DNA of 9,801 nucleotides, from contig JAACEJ010000079.1 in assembly GCA_011682565.1 (NCBI GenBank), positions 1 through 9,801 of the forward strand, in the 5' to 3' direction. Every line of letters begins with the position of its first letter. Position 1 is the stretch's first letter. This document shows, in pieces, positions 1-6,848 of the stretch. A program made the translations under genes and the position numbers. The notes beneath the pieces were generated by a model. That model ran no database searches. It saw only the letters and a list, made by a program, of their open reading frames with translations, and had not been told where the DNA came from. The stretch is from Actinomycetota bacterium (GTDB lineage Bacteria > Zhuqueibacterota > Zhuqueibacteria > Residuimicrobiales > Krinioviventaceae).

Positions 1-852
1 CCCGAAGTTGTCCAGGTCATTAAATCAAAGAGAAGCGGAAATGAAAAGAAATATAAACTACCGGAAAAATGTCCGGTATGCGGCAGCGAAACGGTTCGCC
101 CCGAGGGAGAAGCGGCGCGCCGATGTGTAAACGCGAGCTGTCCGGCACAGTTGAAAGAAAGAATTTTCCACTTTGCTTCCAAACGGGCCATGGATATCGA
201 CGGACTGGGATCAAAACTGGTTGATCAGCTTGTGGAAAAAGGATTAGTAAAAAACGTTGCGGATTTGTATTTTTTAGATAAAGAACAATTGGCCGGTTTG
301 GAACGTATGGCGGAGAAATCGGCGGACAATCTTCTTGAAGCGATTGATGCCAGTCGGCATCGATCACTGGATCGATTACTTTTTGCTTTGGGGATTCGAT
401 TTGTCGGCGAGCATGTTGCCCGTGTTATTGTCAAGGCATTCGGGTCTTTGGAAAGAATTGAAAATGCGTCAGAAGATGAATTGACCGCAGTCTATGAGGT
501 CGGTCCCCAGGTTGCAAAAAGTATTGTCGAATTTTTTTCCAAGCAGGAAAATCGTGAGATCATTGAGCGCCTTCGTGCAGGTGGAGTAGAAATTAGAGAA
601 GAAGCAGTTGAAGAAACCGAAAAGATGCTGGATGGGAAGATTTTTGTGTTTACCGGTGCGCTGCAAACTTGCACGCGGCATGAAGCGCAGTATCTTGTAG
701 AGAAATTGGGTGGCAGGGCTTCTTCCTCCGTGAGTAAGAAAACAGACTTTGTCGTCATTGGGGAAAATCCGGGATCGAAAGCGGAAAAAGCCAGGAACCT
801 GGGTGTGAGGGTTTTAACAGAGGATGAGTTCCGGCAAATGGTCGGTCTGTGA
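1..852 (+). CDS. ligA: NAD-dependent DNA ligase LigA, C-terminal part (5' end outside window)
   Basis: This is the last 283 residues of LigA, which seals nicks in duplex DNA using NAD+ in replication and repair. The reading frame is open from base 1, so the start and the adenylation domain lie upstream of the window. Visible parts, in window numbering: the end of the OB-fold region (PEVVQVIKSKRSG), a four-cysteine zinc finger (C24, C27, C42, C47; CPVCG ... CVNASCP), the IDGLG segment (66-70), helix-hairpin-helix repeats (about 75-200, including LGIRFVGEHVA and YEVGPQVAKSI), and a C-terminal BRCT domain (about 210-283; DGKIFVFTGAL ... KKTDFVVIGENPGSKAEKA). The order matches the family and the end looks complete. 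The stop TGA lies at 850-852. The catalytic lysine cannot be checked here. The next gene starts about 41 bases later with no terminator between. Confidence 0.96.
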   Translation, partial: PEVVQVIKSKRSGNEKKYKLPEKCPVCGSETVRPEGEAARRCVNASCPAQLKERIFHFASKRAMDIDGLGSKLVDQLVEKGLVKNVADLYFLDKEQLAGLERMAEKSADNLLEAIDASRHRSLDRLLFALGIRFVGEHVARVIVKAFGSLERIENASEDELTAVYEVGPQVAKSIVEFFSKQENREIIERLRAGGVEIREEAVEETEKMLDGKIFVFTGALQTCTRHEAQYLVEKLGGRASSSVSKKTDFVVIGENPGSKAEKARNLGVRVLTEDEFRQMVGL

Positions 853-873
853 TTAAACCCTTATATCGAACAA

Positions 874-896
874 AAAGGAAAGGCTGCGAAAAATTG
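874..896 (+). promoter_or_regulatory. Ribosome binding site deciding a TTG start
   Basis: AAAGGAAAGG at 874-883 lies 10 bases before the TTG at 894. The GTG at 849 has no purine-rich stretch before it. The TTG start also leaves a normal length n-region on the lipoprotein signal peptide, so it is preferred. Confidence 0.6.
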
Positions 897-1715
897 AAAA
901 GACGAATAAAACCAATCGGTGTGGGTCTTTTTTTATTGATAGCTAGTTTACTGGCAGGATGTGCCGGTACACGGGAGCAGGAAGAAGATACATTACAGTT
1001 TGTTTCGATTGATGAAGAATTATCCCTTGGGAAAAAGCTGACTGAGCAGGCAGGAAAGCAATTGCCTCTCGTCAGAAATCCGGAAGTGACTCAGTTTTTT
1101 GATAAAATTGCCGGGGAAATTGGCGCACAATCGGACTGGACCGGACTGGATTATAAAGTATATATTGTCAATGAACCTGACCTTGACCATTTTTCTTTGC
1201 CCGGGGGAAGCATCTATATTTTTCGCGGATTAATCGGGATCGCTGATAATGCAAGTGAAATTGCAATGATCATTGCCCATGAAGTGGCGCATCTTGCTTC
1301 TCGTGATGCTGTCCAGCGTGTTGCCAAAAAATACACGTATGCATTTGCAGCCCAGGAAGTGGTCGGTGATATTCCCGAAATTGCGTATCAAATCATCTCC
1401 AACTTATATTCCTCAGGATCGATCCTGGACTATCCTGAAGATGCAGAATATTTTGCCGATCAAAGAGCTATCAAATATGCATGGAAAGCGAATTATGATC
1501 CGGAGGGTCTGTTGGAAATTCTGGAAAAATTGCGAGATGTTGAAGAAACCGATCCCAAACTCGTGGCTTTGTTATTAATGACCCATCCGGCGACTTCTAA
1601 TCGTTATAAAAGAGTAAAAATGGAACTAGCGCAAACCCCACGCAAATCCACTTTACGAAAAGACCTGCCGAAATTTCAACACATCAAAGAAATTTTGCAA
1701 AAAACGCCTCACTAG
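894..1715 (+). CDS. M48-family zinc metalloprotease, lipoprotein
   Basis: A membrane-anchored zinc peptidase of the M48 family, likely acting on envelope proteins in quality control; its exact substrate cannot be told. I chose the TTG at 894 because AAAGGAAAGG sits about 10 bases upstream. The protein (273 residues) then opens with a basic stretch (KRRIKP), a hydrophobic core and the lipobox LLAGC, with the lipidated Cys at residue 23. A GTG at 849 overlapping the ligA stop is the alternative; it has no Shine-Dalgarno and adds 15 residues before the signal peptide. Zinc motif HEVAH is at residues 129-133. The third ligand is probably the Glu of EYFAD (185-189), and THPATSNR (230-237) is the usual C-terminal M48 motif. 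No TPR repeats follow, so it is shorter than BepA. Likely in one transcript with ligA. The family call is firm; the substrate is unknown. Confidence 0.92.
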   Translation: MKRRIKPIGVGLFLLIASLLAGCAGTREQEEDTLQFVSIDEELSLGKKLTEQAGKQLPLVRNPEVTQFFDKIAGEIGAQSDWTGLDYKVYIVNEPDLDHFSLPGGSIYIFRGLIGIADNASEIAMIIAHEVAHLASRDAVQRVAKKYTYAFAAQEVVGDIPEIAYQIISNLYSSGSILDYPEDAEYFADQRAIKYAWKANYDPEGLLEILEKLRDVEETDPKLVALLLMTHPATSNRYKRVKMELAQTPRKSTLRKDLPKFQHIKEILQKTPH

Positions 1716-1752
1716 TCGTACGTTTCCTAAATAACATTGTCTTTTTAATTAC

Positions 1753-1886
1753 CCGCAAAAATTGATATTTTGTGTATTTTTAAAATGATGGGATGGACAG
1801 GGAATCAGATTTCTATAATTCCGTGTGGAATTCTGATTTCAAGAAAGACGCAATAAACGCCTTTTCCCTTGGCTTAATTTTTGCGG
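1753..1886. repeat. Inverted repeat enclosing a bulged hairpin (possible structured RNA or relic element)
   Basis: CCGCAAAAATT at 1753-1763 is the perfect reverse complement of AATTTTTGCGG at 1876-1886 (11 bp, 112 bases between). Inside it, GGAATCAG (1801-1808) pairs with CTGATTTC (1833-1840, one G-T pair), and AATTCC (1817-1822) pairs with GGAATT (1827-1832) around a GTGT loop. This leaves an 8-base bulge on the left arm. No U-run follows the inner hairpin, so it is not a plain intrinsic terminator. No target duplication is visible next to the outer arms. It could be a folded leader or small RNA, or the remains of a small non-coding element. The pairing is seen directly; any function is inference. 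Confidence 0.4.
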
Positions 1887-1986
1887 TTTTCTAATACAAG
1901 AGGAACAAAGCAAACTCGGCACTTTCATCATTGATCGATCATTCCCCTTAACTACAAATCTATCTTTTGTCACATGTTTATATTTT

Positions 1987-2040
1987 GGTCGAGTGATCAT
2001 TAAAAAGTGGTCGACATAAGGCCAATAAATAAAGTATGTA
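1987..2040 (+). promoter_or_regulatory. Weak promoter candidate with two GGTCGA boxes
   Basis: TCGACA (2011-2016) and TATGTA (2035-2040) are 18 bases apart and resemble a -35/-10 pair, ahead of the secreted protein gene. GGTCGA occurs at 1987-1992 and again at 2009-2014. The two copies are 22 bases apart, about two helical turns, and the second overlaps the -35. This fits a regulator binding site, but the match is modest and no regulator is known. Confidence 0.3.
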
Positions 2041-2072
2041 ACAATTATATGATATTTGAATTGGAGGGCCAA

Positions 2073-3956
2073 ATGAAGTTTTTATACACCTTGTGTTTAG
2101 CTGTTCTGGCACTCGTCCCTTCCGATGTTTGGGCAGTTTCTTATCTGAATGTAAATGGCACATCACGGACAACTGTTACCCGGGTGCCACAGAAAATTGT
2201 ACTGTCGAGCGATGTTGCCTCATTTGGAAACAAATTAGCTTGCGAGATTTTCATCGATGTAAACAGCAACGGTATCATTGATCATTCAGATCAGCGCATT
2301 GACTTTCTCTCAATATGTGATGGCATCGGATGGATCCGGGATCCTGAAAGCCCGGAAAACGCTATTCCAGGTGATGAAACACCGATGGACAGCCGCATAC
2401 AGACAACTTTGTTTACAAACTCTGAAAAGATGCCAGTGAGCAGTCAGCAAATGCTTGTGCGGGCAACGGATGAAGATCAAAGTACAGCTATTGCTATCAT
2501 TAAATGGAAATTGGAACTCGTTCTCCCAATCATTCAGGGCCGAGTGCTCGATAATGATACGGATGAACCCTTGCCACATATTTGCGTCTATGTTGCCGAG
2601 GTTGATTATCCCGATCATCAGTTCACTGCAATTACGAATGAAAAAGGATTTTATGCCCTAAATCTACCCCCGGGAGATTATTTGATTTCTTTGAATCAAA
2701 CCTTCAATGGAAAATATTTGCCATCGGAAACAAGAACGGTCGAACTGGACCAGGGGGAGATGAAAACGGCCGATTTTGACCTCCACAGATACCGGGCTTT
2801 TATTCATGGTTTTGCGAAATTAAAAGACGGCACACCGGTTGGAGGTGTTGTGGTGACAGCGCAGAACATCACGCGCAGTTCATTTCAACACACAATGACG
2901 AACGATGACGGCTCCTTTGAACTAGGGGTTGAAAAGGGTAAAAACATTGTCAGTATGAATCCATATTTTTCTAATCTCCTGGGCCGCGGGATTTGGCCTG
3001 CCGGATATTTTGTCGATCATCCTGCCGATACTCTTGTTATAAAAGAACATTCCCAATTTCAACGGAATTTTGTTTTTGAAAAATATCCGTCAAGTATTTC
3101 CGGCTTTTGTCTTCAAGGTGGACAGGGTATTAAGGGCGTACTTGTGCAGGGAGTATTTATTGATCCGAATGGCAAAGATTCCTATTTCACCCAGGCAATC
3201 TCTGCGGAGGATGGAAGTTACAAGTTGGGTGTTTATTCGGGAAAATTAACCTCTCTTATTGCACAAAAGGCAGGCTTGTTGGTTTCTCCACAGACCGGTT
3301 ATTCGGATATCCAGGTAAAAGATGCAAACATCGCACGTTACGATTTTCATCTGGCAAAGACAAAGCTTATGTCTATATCCGGCAAAGTTATGATCGATGA
3401 TACACACCCCGTTGCACAGGCAAACGTTATTGCCGTTAATGACGCAGAGAATAGCCCAAAGGGTTTTTTATTTACCAAAACGGATGCCGATGGAGCTTTT
3501 AAATTTAATATAGAAGTGCCGGGATCCTGGCAAATTGGAGTGTATAAGGATGGAGTGAAAACTATACCGCCTATGCATTATAAATATTTATCGCCGGGTA
3601 TGAAATATACCGATCTCGTTTTCTACCTGGATAAATTGAATTTTACAGATTCTATGGATGAAGGAAAAGCCAAATTGACATCTTTTGATTTATTACCCAA
3701 TTCTCCAAATCCTTTTAATCCGCAAACGATCATTAAATTTGTGCTGCCTAATGAAATCCGAACTCGGGTAGAAGTTCTCAGTGTTGTGGGCAAGCGTGTA
3801 AAGTTTCTTTTGAATGACGACCTTTCCAGCGGCTACCATACACTTGTGTGGGATGGCACTGATGATGCCGGCAATGCCATGGCCAGTGGCGTATATTTGT
3901 GTCGTGTCAAGGCCGGAGAGGAAGATGCGACGCAGACGATTGCTCTGTTGAGATAA
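2073..3956 (+). CDS. Secreted multi-domain protein: four carboxypeptidase-regulatory-like repeats and C-terminal FlgD-like/sorting domain
   Basis: A 627-residue exported protein, probably displayed at or released from the cell surface. Start ATG 2073 follows GGAGGG (2063-2068); upstream GTG 2007 lacks a ribosome site and would bury the signal peptide. A Sec signal peptide covers about 1-21 (cleavage after VWA). Residues 62-73 (DVNSNGIIDHSD) fit a calcium-binding EF-hand/dockerin-type loop. Four beta-sandwich repeats of the carboxypeptidase regulatory type follow at about 153-237, 242-336, 341-428 and 433-521. Each runs from an I-x-G strand through a D/E-x-G-x-Y/F turn (NEKGFYAL, NDDGSFEL, AEDGSYKL, DADGAFKF) to a closing F-x-L-type strand. 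Residues about 538-627 carry NSPNPFNPQTIIKF, WDGTDDAGN and ASGVYLCRVKAGE, the FlgD-like/type IX-type sorting domain. No catalytic motif is seen, so a binding or structural role is likely. Whether it uses a type IX system is inference. Confidence 0.88.
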   Translation: MKFLYTLCLAVLALVPSDVWAVSYLNVNGTSRTTVTRVPQKIVLSSDVASFGNKLACEIFIDVNSNGIIDHSDQRIDFLSICDGIGWIRDPESPENAIPGDETPMDSRIQTTLFTNSEKMPVSSQQMLVRATDEDQSTAIAIIKWKLELVLPIIQGRVLDNDTDEPLPHICVYVAEVDYPDHQFTAITNEKGFYALNLPPGDYLISLNQTFNGKYLPSETRTVELDQGEMKTADFDLHRYRAFIHGFAKLKDGTPVGGVVVTAQNITRSSFQHTMTNDDGSFELGVEKGKNIVSMNPYFSNLLGRGIWPAGYFVDHPADTLVIKEHSQFQRNFVFEKYPSSISGFCLQGGQGIKGVLVQGVFIDPNGKDSYFTQAISAEDGSYKLGVYSGKLTSLIAQKAGLLVSPQTGYSDIQVKDANIARYDFHLAKTKLMSISGKVMIDDTHPVAQANVIAVNDAENSPKGFLFTKTDADGAFKFNIEVPGSWQIGVYKDGVKTIPPMHYKYLSPGMKYTDLVFYLDKLNFTDSMDEGKAKLTSFDLLPNSPNPFNPQTIIKFVLPNEIRTRVEVLSVVGKRVKFLLNDDLSSGYHTLVWDGTDDAGNAMASGVYLCRVKAGEEDATQTIALLR

Positions 3957-3967
3957 TCTCAGGAATC

Positions 3968-4001
3968 AAATGTCGGGCAAGTTTTGTCCGGCATTTTTTT
4001 T
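3968..4001 (+). terminator. Intrinsic terminator after the secreted protein gene
   Basis: An 11-bp stem pairs ATGTCGGGCAA (3970-3980) with TTGTCCGGCAT (3984-3994), with two G-U pairs and a 3-base loop. A-T pairs extend it at the base, and eight T follow (3994-4001). It lies 12 bases after the stop codon and separates this gene from the next unit. Confidence 0.92.
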
Positions 4002-4029
4002 GTTTTCCAACAAAAAATTTGATTGTATC

Positions 4030-4058
4030 TTGACACTTGCAAAAAAAATATGTATTAT
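4030..4058 (+). promoter_or_regulatory. Sigma-70-type promoter of the small coiled-coil gene
   Basis: TTGACA (4030-4035, perfect -35) and TATTAT (4053-4058) are separated by 17 bases. The predicted transcript start is near 4065, giving a short leader that contains AAGGAGAG (4072-4079) before ATG 4084. The close consensus match suggests strong expression. Confidence 0.8.
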
Positions 4059-4083
4059 ATGGAGTATTATAAAGGAGAGTTGT

Positions 4084-4362
4084 ATGGAGTGGGCACAAGT
4101 ACTTGCCATTGTTTTGCCGATAATGCTGGCAATTATTATTGGCATTATTTACAATAACAGACGTGTTGACGACCTTCGCTCCGACATGAACCGGCGATTT
4201 ACCGATATGAACGAATCGATAAACCAGCGGTTAATTGATTCGAACGAGTCAACAAACCAGCGCTTTGAATCTATAAATCAGCAATTGACAGATTTGAGGT
4301 CAGAAATCCGCGAAATAAGAATGATGCTGGTAGGATTTCTTAAAAAAGAAGCCGGGGTGTAA
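4084..4362 (+). CDS. Small membrane-anchored coiled-coil protein, 92 aa
   Basis: I do not recognise a named family. ATG 4084 is chosen because AAGGAGAG lies just upstream and a strong promoter ends at 4058. An in-frame ATG at 3970 lies inside the preceding terminator. Residues about 4-23 (AQVLAIVLPIMLAIIIGIIY) form one transmembrane helix followed by NNRR, which suggests the C-terminal part is in the cytoplasm. Residues about 27-85 are a continuous polar helix with 11-residue units (FTDMNESINQR, LIDSNESTNQR, then a weaker FESINQQLTDL), typical of a coiled coil that oligomerises. The unit is also visible in the DNA as 33-base repeats. The gene has its own promoter and is flanked by a strong terminator upstream and a weak one downstream. 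Role could be scaffolding or a membrane-linked partner; no function is assigned. Confidence 0.75.
   Translation: MEWAQVLAIVLPIMLAIIIGIIYNNRRVDDLRSDMNRRFTDMNESINQRLIDSNESTNQRFESINQQLTDLRSEIREIRMMLVGFLKKEAGV
4198..4263 (+). repeat. Two tandem 33-base coding repeats
   Basis: 4198-4230 and 4231-4263 encode FTDMNESINQR and LIDSNESTNQR. The third unit (4264-4296) is more diverged. An 11-residue period is typical of right-handed or straight coiled coils and suggests growth by in-frame duplication. Confidence 0.6.
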
Positions 4363-4394
4363 TTCGCAATAACTGCCAACACTTTATCCCTTAC

Positions 4395-4423
4395 AAAGTA
4401 TTCTTGTTCAAATACTTTTCTTT
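4395..4423 (+). terminator. Possible weak terminator
   Basis: AAAGTATT (4395-4402) pairs perfectly with AATACTTT (4411-4418) over an 8-base loop and is followed by T-rich sequence (TCTTT). The stem is AT-rich, so termination may be incomplete. It lies 32 bases after the stop of the 92-residue protein gene. Confidence 0.35.
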
Positions 4424-4461
4424 CTCCAAAAACCAACCACTTTTCAAGACCGTAATTAGAG

Positions 4462-4490
4462 TTGATATTTTCAATTACAAGTTATATATT
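4462..4490 (+). promoter_or_regulatory. Sigma-70-type promoter of the phosphatase-oxidoreductase-amidohydrolase unit
   Basis: TTGATA (4462-4467) and TATATT (4485-4490) are 17 bases apart. GTAATT (4452-4457) and AATTAC (4473-4478) form an inverted repeat around the -35 and could be an operator. The predicted start near 4497 leaves a leader of about 55 bases. No strong ribosome site precedes ATG 4553. Confidence 0.6.
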
Positions 4491-4552
4491 TTATCTGTTC
4501 GCGATCCGATGAAAAATGTAATCCAATAATCCTCGTCAAAAAGAACAGACAC

Positions 4553-5797
4553 ATGAACTCTGCAATATCATCTCATCATACACCTGTTGTTGCTGTCGTA
4601 GACCCCAACCTGGCCGTCACCGAGTCGTTAGAGGCGCTTTTGCGTGCGGAGACGGGTTATCAAATTCTCACTTATAATTTGCCTGTTCAGGCAGTTGAAA
4701 ATCTAAAGTTAACGCCGCCCGACCTCATCATTGCCGCATTTAAAATGCCCGAAATGAACGGTCTCCGGTTGCTCGGTGAAATAAAAAAAATGTACCCTGA
4801 TGTTCCTCGTGTACTGCTGACCGAGGAAGCGGATATGGAATGCCTCATAAAGGGAATTAATGAGGTTGGACTTTTTCAGTATATTCAAAAGCCATGGAAT
4901 GACGAACATTTACTCCTTATCATCAAAAACGGACTTGCAAATAAAAATTTACATCAAACACTTCAGGACAAAATCCATGAAATTGATCAGGTATTGAACC
5001 AAAGAAACGTGCTTTTCGAGGCGCAAAATGTTATGCAGCGTGAACTAACCCTCGCCAAGCAGGTTCATACAAAGTTACTGCTCCCAAGAAAAATACGTTT
5101 GAACGGTATTTTGATCAATGTGCAATACAAACCCTCCTTTGAAATTGGCGGTGATTTTTATGACGTCATTTCCCTGGCGAACCATCGCGTTGCAATTATG
5201 ATTGCTGACCTTACCGGGCACGGCATCCAGGCTGCACTGTGTACTGCGCTTCTAAAGTTTGCTTTCACGGCTTTTAAACAATCATCCGCTGAAGCGATTG
5301 AAATTCTGCAGGGGATGAACGAAATTCTTTATAAGGGTTTGCCGCAGGATATTTATGCTGCAGCATTGCTGGCCGTGATCGACACTGAAACCTGGAAATG
5401 CAAAATTGTCAACGGCGGGATACCGCATCCATTTTTACTAAGCAGGCGTTTGGGACGCGTCGAAAAACTCTTTGCTTCGGGTATGATGCTTGGTTTGTTT
5501 GAAAATAATGTTTACGAACCGGGAATCGAGGCTGAAATTCAGTTGGGAAAGAAGGATACACTTTTTCTTTTCACCGACGGATTAACGGAAATTCGCCAAC
5601 GAAAGGATTCTTTTTTCGGGGATCATCTTGTCGCTGATACGATAATAAAGTTCTCCGCACAAACTTCCGAGTCAATTATCAAATACCTTGTTCATACCGC
5701 CCTGGAATTTAAAAAAGGCAGCGAACATTTGGATGATATAACAGTGCTGGCCATTGACAGATCACAAAATCCGAGACAGCGGAAGCACATATCATAA
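4553..5797 (+). CDS. Degenerate receiver domain fused to PP2C (RsbU/SpoIIE-type) Ser/Thr phosphatase
   Basis: A 414-residue cytoplasmic signalling protein. Residues about 11-130 have the response-regulator receiver fold (VVAVVDPN, FKMPEMNGL, VLLT90, YIQK113PW). The phosphoacceptor position, four residues before Pro66, is Ala62, and the second pocket aspartate is Pro18; only Asp17, Thr90 and Lys113 remain. It therefore probably does not accept phosphate in the usual way. A helical linker (about 131-178) leads to a PP2C phosphatase of the RsbU type. Its metal-binding motifs look intact: EIGGDFYD (197-204), ADLTGHG (218-224), LFLFTDGLTE (337-346) and HLDDITVLAI (392-401). Such enzymes usually dephosphorylate an anti-sigma antagonist (STAS) protein, but no STAS or anti-sigma kinase gene lies in the window. 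The ribosome site is weak. The next gene starts 16 bases after the stop. Confidence 0.93.
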   Translation: MNSAISSHHTPVVAVVDPNLAVTESLEALLRAETGYQILTYNLPVQAVENLKLTPPDLIIAAFKMPEMNGLRLLGEIKKMYPDVPRVLLTEEADMECLIKGINEVGLFQYIQKPWNDEHLLLIIKNGLANKNLHQTLQDKIHEIDQVLNQRNVLFEAQNVMQRELTLAKQVHTKLLLPRKIRLNGILINVQYKPSFEIGGDFYDVISLANHRVAIMIADLTGHGIQAALCTALLKFAFTAFKQSSAEAIEILQGMNEILYKGLPQDIYAAALLAVIDTETWKCKIVNGGIPHPFLLSRRLGRVEKLFASGMMLGLFENNVYEPGIEAEIQLGKKDTLFLFTDGLTEIRQRKDSFFGDHLVADTIIKFSAQTSESIIKYLVHTALEFKKGSEHLDDITVLAIDRSQNPRQRKHIS

Positions 5798-5813
5798 ATC
5801 AGAAAGAGAAAAT

Positions 5814-6806
5814 ATGACACAACCAGACAAAGTGAACTGGGGGATTTTATCTACGGCAAAAATCAACCGCGCCGTTATCCCTGCGATTAAAGATTTTGAA
5901 CATTCGAATTTATTCGGCATTGCCAGCCGCGATGGGAAAAAAGCTGCGGCTTATGCAGCAGAACACGGTTTTGAAAAAAGCTACGGCACCTACCAGGCCT
6001 TGCTTGACGATCCAAAAATTGATGCGGTTTATATCTCAATGCCCAACGGTATGCATTACGAATGGATTATGAAAGCGCTTGACCGAGGTAAACATGTGCT
6101 TTGTGAAAAATCAATCACCACCCGGGCTGATGAAATTCGCGAGATCAAACGTGTTGCCGAGGAGAAGAAATTATGGGTGATGGAAGGATTCATGTATCGC
6201 TATCACCCGTTTTTCCAAAAAATAAAGCAATACGCCCAATCAAGTCCGGTCGGCGAAATTCAGAATATCCAGATTTCCCGCGCCGCCTGGCAAAGAAACC
6301 CACAGGATATTCGTTTGCAGCCGGAATTGGGTCCCGGCGTTATGGGAGACGTCGGCTGCTACTGCCTCAATTTTTGCCGTACGATTATCGGCTCCGAACC
6401 CAAGTCCTGGGACGCACATGTTCGCTACAATGAACGCGGTGTGGATATGGAAGCACTTATCCGACTCTTTTTTTCAGCGCAGAAAACAGCACAGATTTTT
6501 TGCTCTTTTACGACCAACGGTTCTTTTGCTTCAATAATCGGCACAAATGGTCGTTTGAATATCGTCGAACCTTTTTGGGTGCGGGAAGGCGAACGGGAAT
6601 TTTTGTATATTTCCGATGATGGGCAGAAACAGGAACGCATAAAAGTGGCGGCAGGTAAAACAGGACATGCGCTGGAAATTGAAGATTTCACCATGGCTGT
6701 TTTGGAAAACCGCCCGCCTTATCTTCCTTTGGATGACAGCATCGGCAACCTGACGATTTTGCAGGATGTAGTGGAAAACGGCAAACCGTTATCAGATGCC
6801 GGATAG
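5814..6806 (+). CDS. Gfo/Idh/MocA-family NAD(P)-dependent oxidoreductase
   Basis: A 330-residue soluble dehydrogenase that should oxidise or reduce a sugar, inositol or similar polyol with NAD(P). The N-terminal Rossmann fold (about 7-125) shows WGILSTAKINRAVIPAI, the ISMPNGMHYEW segment (74-84) and CEKS (97-100). The last corresponds to the family EKP motif, with Lys99 as the expected catalytic lysine and Ser in place of Pro. The C-terminal domain has the family signature GVMGDVGCYCLN (175-186, Asp179 and Tyr183). The overall pattern is closest to the dihydrodiol dehydrogenase/xylose dehydrogenase-like branch, but the substrate cannot be read from sequence. ATG 5814 is chosen because it follows AGAAAGAG (5801-5808); an earlier in-frame start would lie inside the upstream gene. 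It sits 16 bases after the phosphatase gene and 42 before the amidohydrolase gene, so co-transcription is likely. Confidence 0.92.
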   Translation: MTQPDKVNWGILSTAKINRAVIPAIKDFEHSNLFGIASRDGKKAAAYAAEHGFEKSYGTYQALLDDPKIDAVYISMPNGMHYEWIMKALDRGKHVLCEKSITTRADEIREIKRVAEEKKLWVMEGFMYRYHPFFQKIKQYAQSSPVGEIQNIQISRAAWQRNPQDIRLQPELGPGVMGDVGCYCLNFCRTIIGSEPKSWDAHVRYNERGVDMEALIRLFFSAQKTAQIFCSFTTNGSFASIIGTNGRLNIVEPFWVREGEREFLYISDDGQKQERIKVAAGKTGHALEIEDFTMAVLENRPPYLPLDDSIGNLTILQDVVENGKPLSDAG

Positions 6807-6848
6807 CTGAGGCCGGATTTCGGATAATGAATCATCAGTGGAGATTGA

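Larger units (their letters stand above)
1716..2072. other. Gene-free intergenic region, 357 bases
   Basis: No convincing coding sequence is present on either strand. Short open frames on both strands lack a recognisable protein and a ribosome site. The region holds the 1753-1886 inverted-repeat element, a 10-bp palindrome TGATCGATCA at 1932-1941, two GGTCGA boxes (1987-1992 and 2009-2014), and a weak promoter match just before the next gene. A minus-strand frame across about 1839-2072 has no Shine-Dalgarno and no family-like sequence. Confidence 0.6.

Noticed and set aside
2007..2072. Upstream GTG 2007 as start of the secreted protein
   Set aside because: It has no ribosome site and would place 22 polar residues before the signal peptide; ATG 2073 has GGAGGG at correct spacing.
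1839..2072. A 77-codon minus-strand frame in the gap before the secreted protein gene
   Set aside because: It has no Shine-Dalgarno, no family resemblance and irregular composition.
6799..6818. Two GCCGGA copies between the oxidoreductase and amidohydrolase genes, as a terminator or operator
   Set aside because: They are direct, not inverted, with no T-run; the first overlaps the stop codon. The match is too short to mean much.
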